A program made the position numbers and the translations under genes. This document shows, one piece after another, positions 7,052-11,031 of a stretch of 11,031 nt of DNA (the first letter of the stretch is position 1; every line of letters begins with the position of its first letter). The DNA comes from Thermohalobaculum sp038528605 (GTDB lineage: Bacteria; Pseudomonadota; Alphaproteobacteria; Rhodobacterales; Rhodobacteraceae), in assembly GCA_038528605.1 (NCBI GenBank), contig JBCBEP010000113.1, positions 1-11,031 on the forward strand. The letters are read 5' to 3'. Under the pieces are notes generated by a model. That model was not told the origin of the DNA and searched no databases. It was given only the letters and a program-made list of their open reading frames with translations.

Positions 7052-7840
7052 ATGGCCAGCGAGCTTGTCATCCGCCTCGGTGCCTTCTTCGGCATCTTCC
7101 TCGCCATGGCGCTTCTGGAGCGCTACGCGCCCATGCGCGCGCTCGTCGCCTCCAAGGCGCGGCGCTGGGCGACGAACTGGAGCGTCTCGGTCATCGACAG
7201 CGTGATGGTGAAGCTGCTCTTCGGCGCGGCGGCGGCGGGGGCTGCTATGGACGCTACAGCGCGCGGCTGGGGGCTCTTCAACGCCGTGGACTGGCCGGTG
7301 TGGCTCGAGGTGCTCGTGGTCTTCGTGCTGCTCGACCTCGCGATCTGGGCGCAGCATGTGGCGAGCCACAAGATCCCGGTGCTCTGGCGCCTCCACCGCG
7401 TGCACCATTCGGACCGGGATATCGACGTGACGACCGCGATCCGCTTCCACCCCGTGGAGATCGCCTTTTCGATGGTGCTGAAGATCGGGCTTGTCTACGC
7501 GCTCGGTGCGCCGCTTATCGCCGTGATCCTGTTCGAGGTGGTGTTGAACGGGGCGGCGATGTTCAACCACGCCAATCTGCGCCTGCCCCGCGGGCTCGAC
7601 CGGATGCTCCGCTTCGCCATCGTGACGCCGGATATGCACCGCGTGCACCACTCGATCGACCGGGCGGAGCATGATGCGAATTACGGCTTCAACCTCAGCA
7701 TCTGGGACCGGCTCTTCGGCACCTATGTCGACCAGCCTGCGGGGGGGCATGAGGGCATGACCATCGGGCTCGCGCCGCATCAGGACGAGGGGCCGACACG
7801 GCTCGGCTGGACGCTGGCCTTCCCCTTTCGCGGTTCGTGA
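7052..7840 (+). CDS. Sterol desaturase/fatty acid hydroxylase superfamily protein
   Basis: This is a 262-residue membrane di-iron oxygenase. The histidine boxes are complete: HVASH (102-106, HxxxH), HRVHH (115-119, HxxHH), His133, His173 in FNHAN, and HRVHH (196-200) with His207 after it. Hydrophobic stretches lie at about 7-22, 45-63, 84-100 and 138-165. Members hydroxylate or desaturate lipids, sterols or carotenoids at the membrane; the substrate cannot be read here. GGAGGG at 7041-7046 precedes the ATG by 5 bases, a strong ribosome site. A small CTATC/GATAG repeat lies just before it (7021-7036). The stop overlaps the GTG start of the ferredoxin-like gene by four bases, which suggests that the two act together, perhaps with the cysteine protein as an electron carrier (inference). 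Confidence 0.92.
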   Translation: MASELVIRLGAFFGIFLAMALLERYAPMRALVASKARRWATNWSVSVIDSVMVKLLFGAAAAGAAMDATARGWGLFNAVDWPVWLEVLVVFVLLDLAIWAQHVASHKIPVLWRLHRVHHSDRDIDVTTAIRFHPVEIAFSMVLKIGLVYALGAPLIAVILFEVVLNGAAMFNHANLRLPRGLDRMLRFAIVTPDMHRVHHSIDRAEHDANYGFNLSIWDRLFGTYVDQPAGGHEGMTIGLAPHQDEGPTRLGWTLAFPFRGS

Positions 7841-8511
7841 GCCCCTTGCCGACGCTCGCCGCTATCGCTGAAGCGCTCGCGCCGCATGGGCTGGCGGTTA
7901 CCGGCGCCTTTCACCCGGCGGCGGGGGAGGGGCCGGAGGGGGTCGCCACGCTCTCCATGGTAGGGGCGGATGGCGAGGCGATGTGGGGGGCGTTCAGCGC
8001 GTCGCCGGAATACCTCGATGGCGCGGCCAACCCGCTCGACCGGTGGTCCACCCGGGTGATCGGGGCCGCTGCGGCCGCGCTGGGTGCCACGGCGTATTTT
8101 CCCTTCGGCGGGCCGCCCTGGCAGCCCTTCATGGCCTGGGCAGGGCGCGCGGAGGGGGCGGTGCCCTCACCGATCGGCATGATGGTGACGCCGTCGCGCG
8201 GCCTCCATGCCTCATGGCGCGGGGCGCTGGGCTTCGCCGAAGCGCTGGATCTGGCGGCGCTTGTTCCGCCCGGCCCCTCTCCCTGCACGCCCTGCGCCGC
8301 ACCCTGCCGGAGCGCGTGCCCCGTGCGGGCGTTCGGGGAGGGCGGGTACGACACGGCGGCCTGTGCGCGCCATGTGAGCAGCGCTGCGGGCAGGGCCTGC
8401 CGGGAAGGGGGCTGCCTCGCGCGCCGGGCCTGCCCCGCAAGTGCGACAATTGCGCCCAGTCAGGCGGCCTTTCACCTATCGGCATTTGTTGCTGCACGCG
8501 CTGGCGGATAG
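7837..8511 (+). CDS. Ferredoxin-like cysteine-rich protein, QueG-like cluster motif
   Basis: The protein has 224 residues. The C-terminal third carries C150-x2-C153-x3-C157-x3-C161-P, close to a 4Fe-4S ferredoxin motif, then C176, C188, C193 and C199-P. The spacing CP-x-x-AF...YD...C...GC-x-x-R-x-CP resembles the iron-sulfur part of epoxyqueuosine reductase QueG and small ferredoxin-like proteins often annotated in Rhodobacterales. The eight cysteines could hold two clusters. The first ~140 residues have no cobalamin-type motif I can recognise, contain GPPWQPFMAW (103-112), and look like a degraded or specialised QueG N-terminal region. The GTG start overlaps the hydroxylase stop (GTGA), so the pair is translationally coupled. 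A role as electron donor to the hydroxylase is inference; function is otherwise unknown. Confidence 0.75.
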   Translation: MSPLPTLAAIAEALAPHGLAVTGAFHPAAGEGPEGVATLSMVGADGEAMWGAFSASPEYLDGAANPLDRWSTRVIGAAAAALGATAYFPFGGPPWQPFMAWAGRAEGAVPSPIGMMVTPSRGLHASWRGALGFAEALDLAALVPPGPSPCTPCAAPCRSACPVRAFGEGGYDTAACARHVSSAAGRACREGGCLARRACPASATIAPSQAAFHLSAFVAARAGG

Positions 8512-8559
8512 CGCGTTATCCCCAGAGAGCCGGGCCAGTCTGGCTATATGGCGGTGCAC

Positions 8560-8578
8560 AATTGGTGGTTGACCAATT
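8560..8578. promoter_or_regulatory. Palindromic operator candidate (GntR/PdhR-like) before sixA
   Basis: AATTGGT (8560-8566) and ACCAATT (8572-8578) form a perfect 7-base inverted repeat around GGTTG. The half-site is that of PdhR-type GntR regulators (AATTGGT-n3-ACCAATT), but the centre is 5 bases instead of 3. The right half also contains TTGACC (8569-8574), a good -35 box, so a repressor bound here would block it. With usual spacing, transcription would start close to the sixA ATG at 8607, which lacks a clear ribosome site, so a leaderless message is possible. Confidence 0.5.
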
Positions 8579-8606
8579 GGTCGCTCAGCCATGACAGTCC
8601 GATGTC

Positions 8607-9161
8607 ATGAAGACCGTGATTCTGTTGCGGCATGCGAAGTCGAGCTGGTCCGACCCGGATCTCGACGACCACGACCGGCCCCTCAACGGGCGCGGAAAGG
8701 CGGCTGCACCCGTCATTGCGCGCTGGCTGGAGCGGACCGGTTACATGCCGGATCGTGTGGTGTGTTCGTCTTCGAAACGCACCCGGCAGACTCTGAAGCG
8801 CATGCGGGCCGTGTTGCCCGGGCTGCCGGAGGCTACCGTGGAGCCGAAGCTCTACCATGCCGAGCCCACCCTCATGTTCGAGATCCTCTCGACCCAGCCC
8901 GACACGGCCGACTGTGTGCTGGTGATCGGGCATCAGCCCGGGCTCTCGGCCTTTGCGCGGCATCTGGTGAACGGCCGGATCAGGCCGGGCTGCAGCCGGG
9001 CCTTCGAGCACTTCCCCACGGCTGCGGCAGCGGTGCTGACGCTCCCCGTGGGACGGTGGGCAGAGCTTTCGCCCCACAGCGCGGACTTCATCGACTTTGC
9101 CGTGCCGCGCGAGCTCACCGGGGACGATGCGATCATCTTCGACGAGAAGCGCCTGCATTAG
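8607..9161 (+). CDS. sixA: SixA-type phosphohistidine phosphatase (histidine phosphatase superfamily)
   Basis: The 184-residue protein starts MKTVILLRHAKSSW, with the catalytic RHA motif (His9), then DHDRPLNGRGKAAA, the SSSKRTRQT block (residues 50-58) containing the second conserved arginine, and GHQPGL (111-116) with the second catalytic histidine. This is the SixA-like branch of the histidine phosphatase superfamily, whose E. coli member removes phosphate from histidine on phosphotransfer proteins. The partner here is not evident, and the alphaproteobacterial members form a separate subgroup, so the symbol is by family only. No strong Shine-Dalgarno precedes ATG 8607. The gene has its own 95-base upstream gap with an operator-like palindrome, so it is probably not in the argB unit. 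It is convergent with the metalloprotease-like gene. Confidence 0.88.
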   Translation: MKTVILLRHAKSSWSDPDLDDHDRPLNGRGKAAAPVIARWLERTGYMPDRVVCSSSKRTRQTLKRMRAVLPGLPEATVEPKLYHAEPTLMFEILSTQPDTADCVLVIGHQPGLSAFARHLVNGRIRPGCSRAFEHFPTAAAAVLTLPVGRWAELSPHSADFIDFAVPRELTGDDAIIFDEKRLH

Positions 9162-9175
9162 GGTCTCGCCGCCGG

Positions 9176-9289
9176 CGCGTGGCCCTGTGCTGGTCTTAGG
9201 CCTGATCCGTGGATCTGGAGAGCGGCTCAAGCGCCAGGTTTCCCGGACCTCGCCCCTTGATGTCGGATGCTGCTCTGCCAGGCCACGCG
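9176..9289. repeat. 9-base inverted repeat in the sixA/SprA-like convergent gap
   Basis: CGCGTGGCC (9176-9184) and GGCCACGCG (9281-9289) are perfect reverse complements about 96 bases apart. They lie in the 162-base gap between two convergent stops (9161 and 9324). The loop is long, so a bidirectional terminator is only a weak possibility. No other feature was seen in this gap. Confidence 0.3.
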
Positions 9290-9323
9290 GCGCCTGCCCC
9301 CCGAACATTGCCTTAGCACCCGG

Positions 9324-10040
9324 TCACGCGCGCTGCTGTGCCTCGGCGGCTAACGGGCTGTAGGCGATGGCCTGGATGGCCGGCATGGCGGAGGGCGCAC
9401 CTTCCGCCACCGAGCGCCCCGCCGCCGCCGCTTCCAGCACGGCGTAGCGGCGCATGGAGGCGAGGAGGGCCTGTGCCTCGCGGCTTGCGGCATCGGCGAG
9501 CGTGGCGATCCGGCGATCCGCGCCCGAGGGCTCGGCCGGGGCGAGGGCGGCGGCCTTCACCTGCTCCATCTTGGCGATCGTGGCCTCCGGGTCGCCCGGC
9601 ACGGGGCTCACATCGATCGCGACGCTGCCGCCGATGGCGTAGCGCTTCCCGTCCGGCCCGGTCTGGTAGGTGTAGCTCGGGCTGCCGGCATATTGGCCGC
9701 CGACCCGGGCATGGGCCTGCTCGTGTGCCCTTACCTCCCGGTCCCGCGCCGCGAGACGGTCCACCAGGTCCTGCTCCGCCGGTGTGAGGGCGTTGGGGGC
9801 CTTGCTGGCTTGCCCGCCCTCCGCCGCGTTGCTGAGGGCGAGGGCGCGGCGGGCGCGCTCCCCAAGGGCCGGGGCGAGGATAGGGCCGCGCTCCGGCGGC
9901 TGCTGCGGCTGCTCCGCCCGCGCGGCAGGTGCCGGGCCAGAGACCGCCCCCGCGGCCGCACCGCCCTCAGCCGGCCTGCGCGGTGCTGCGGCGGCAGGCT
10001 GGACGGGCATCAGGGCGACGATTTGGCTTTCGAGCAGCAT
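9324..10040 (-). CDS. Putative metalloprotease, SprA-related/CJM1_0395 family
   Basis: With the start chosen at 10040 the product has 238 residues. The core runs from LTPAEQDLVDRLAARD (85-100) through REVRAHEQAH (101-110), which holds an HExxH zinc motif at 106-110, then SPSYTYQTGPDGKRYAIGG and SPVPGDPEAT. These blocks are diagnostic of the SprA-related family of putative zinc metalloproteases. The region before the core is Pro/Ala rich and low in complexity, and the last ~50 residues are Ala rich. No signal peptide or membrane segment is evident. The frame is open back to 10184, but ATG 10040 has GGAGAG 8-9 bases upstream, while the far upstream residues look random, so the internal start is preferred. 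ATG 10010 has no ribosome site. The cellular role of the family is not settled. Confidence 0.85.
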   Translation of the reverse strand: MLLESQIVALMPVQPAAAAPRRPAEGGAAAGAVSGPAPAARAEQPQQPPERGPILAPALGERARRALALSNAAEGGQASKAPNALTPAEQDLVDRLAARDREVRAHEQAHARVGGQYAGSPSYTYQTGPDGKRYAIGGSVAIDVSPVPGDPEATIAKMEQVKAAALAPAEPSGADRRIATLADAASREAQALLASMRRYAVLEAAAAGRSVAEGAPSAMPAIQAIAYSPLAAEAQQRA

Positions 10041-10256
10041 CTCCACGCTCTCCGGACCCACTGGCACGAAGGAAAGCCGAGATGTGTTGCGATTTTCTGA
10101 AGGGTGTCCCGGATTTTGGGGGGCGGGGGGCCATCGGGGCATGCAGTCACCCGACGACCCTCCGCCCCCGACGGCTGCCAGCACGCGGCGTGCCCTTGCT
10201 GAAGGGGCGAGGCGGCCCGGCCCAGGGAGAAAGCCGGGGCGCCCTTGCCGCGGGCG

Positions 10257-10292
10257 GCGGGCCTTGCCGGGGGACAGTCCGGCGAGGCCCGC
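10257..10292. terminator. Strong GC hairpin behind the small membrane ORF
   Basis: GCGGGCCTTGCCGG (10257-10270) pairs with CCGGCGAGGCCCGC (10279-10292), 13 of 14 positions plus one that is a G-U wobble in + strand RNA, around an 8-base loop. It begins 7 bases past the stop of the 28-residue ORF on the - strand, the right place for a terminator, but no clear U-run follows. An alternative 9-base pairing, GCCGCGGGC (10247-10255) with GCCCGCGGC (10287-10295), would exclude it. Confidence 0.5.
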
Positions 10293-10299
10293 GGCAGCG

Positions 10300-10386
10300 T
10301 CAGGGCATGTGGCAGGCCACGACCGCGAGGAACATCGTCATCGCAATCGAAGGGTACAGAACGCAAAGCATGATATCGCGGGCCAT
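10300..10386 (-). CDS. Candidate 28-residue single-span membrane protein
   Basis: A short frame from ATG 10386 to TGA 10300 encodes MARDIM, then a hydrophobic stretch LCVLYPSIAMTMFLAVVAC, then HMP. One membrane segment would cover about residues 6-25, with the positively charged Arg3 at the N-terminal side. GAGGTGG lies 4-5 bases before the ATG, one of the best ribosome sites in the window. A strong hairpin follows the stop after 7 bases. The ORF sits alone in the ~540-base gap between the metalloprotease-like gene and the ABC ATPase, on the same strand as both. I do not recognise it. Very short one-span proteins of this kind often serve as subunits or regulators of membrane complexes, but no partner is indicated. 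It could also be a chance ORF. Confidence 0.45.
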   Translation of the reverse strand: MARDIMLCVLYPSIAMTMFLAVVACHMP

Positions 10387-10438
10387 GATCCACCTCAGTC
10401 CTCGGGAGCACCGAACGATCCGGCGCTCTCATGAGCTT

Positions 10439-10448
10439 GACGTACGTC
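10439..10448. promoter_or_regulatory. 10-base palindrome upstream of the small ORF
   Basis: GACGTACGTC is a perfect palindrome about 53 bases before the start of the 28-residue ORF. It may be a regulator site, but no known motif is matched with certainty and no clear -35/-10 pair adjoins it. The remainder of 10387-10582 holds only the terminator-like stems near the ABC gene. Confidence 0.25.
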
Positions 10449-10536
10449 CCAATGCGGGAAACGAGCGTGATCCGCGTCACTATCGGAGCGTGAATTATGG
10501 CTCCGCGCACAAAAATTTCGCCTTGAAATCGACTAA

Positions 10537-10565
10537 GTCGGCGCGCCGACCCGCTTTGGCGGATC
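10537..10565 (-). terminator. Stem-loops after the ABC ATPase gene
   Basis: On the - strand, GATCCGC pairs with GCGGGTC around CAAA (10548-10565, one G-U pair), and next to it lies the 14-base perfect palindrome GTCGGCGCGCCGAC (10537-10550). They begin about 18 bases after the ABC gene stop. A weak ATTTC/GAAAT stem with a short T-run follows near 10510-10530. Together they plausibly end the transporter transcript, though none is a textbook terminator. Confidence 0.4.
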
Positions 10566-10582
10566 GGCGCCGGATATCCCGA

Positions 10583-11031
<449 letters not shown>

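Noticed and set aside
10113..10131. G-rich run (GGGGGGCGGGGGG) as G-quadruplex
   Set aside because: Only two long G runs, not the four needed for a standard intramolecular quadruplex.
10041..10184. N-terminal extension of the metalloprotease-like gene to ATG 10184
   Set aside because: The added 48 residues look random, and the ATG at 10040 has a better ribosome site.
10010..10510. 166-codon - strand frame across the right intergenic region
   Set aside because: No recognisable motif, odd composition, and it covers hairpins and the better supported small ORF in another frame.

Overview
The window is high-GC DNA with tightly packed, often overlapping genes. The order yidC - MOSC protein - yihA/engB - argB, together with the protein sequences and an AapP/BztD-like ABC ATPase, points to an alphaproteobacterium, most likely Rhodobacterales. 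That placement is from recall of families and gene order, not from a search.

Left part (1-3760, + strand): the 3' end of ttcA (tRNA 2-thiocytidine synthetase), then yidC (membrane insertase), a MOSC-domain protein and yihA (ribosome-assembly GTPase). The last three overlap by 1 and 4 bases and look like one transcription unit. The first 57 bases are in the wrong orientation: flipping them between two perfect 12-base inverted arms restores the CxxC segment of TtcA exactly in frame.

Middle part (3761-6031, mostly - strand): three - strand genes sit between yihA and argB. They encode a 4-oxalocrotonate-tautomerase-like protein, a zinc-ribbon SAM methyltransferase and a UPF0114/YqhA membrane protein. 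Between the first two lies a stretch that reads like a diverged second copy of the last ~26 codons of yihA, which suggests this segment arrived by recombination or insertion next to yihA.

Right part (6032-9161, + strand): argB (N-acetylglutamate kinase), a fatty acid hydroxylase/sterol desaturase family protein, a cysteine-rich ferredoxin-like protein overlapping it by 4 bases, then a SixA-type phosphohistidine phosphatase behind a clear inverted repeat of GntR/PdhR operator type.

Right end (9162-11031, - strand): a putative metalloprotease of the SprA/CJM1_0395 type, an unannotated candidate 28-residue membrane protein with a good ribosome binding site and a strong hairpin just behind it, and the C-terminal part of a polar amino acid ABC transporter ATPase that runs off the window. 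No rRNA, tRNA, CRISPR array, transposase or phage gene was seen. The best candidates for something new are the inverted segment in ttcA (assembly fold-back or a real invertible element), the yihA 3'-end remnant, and the 28-residue protein.
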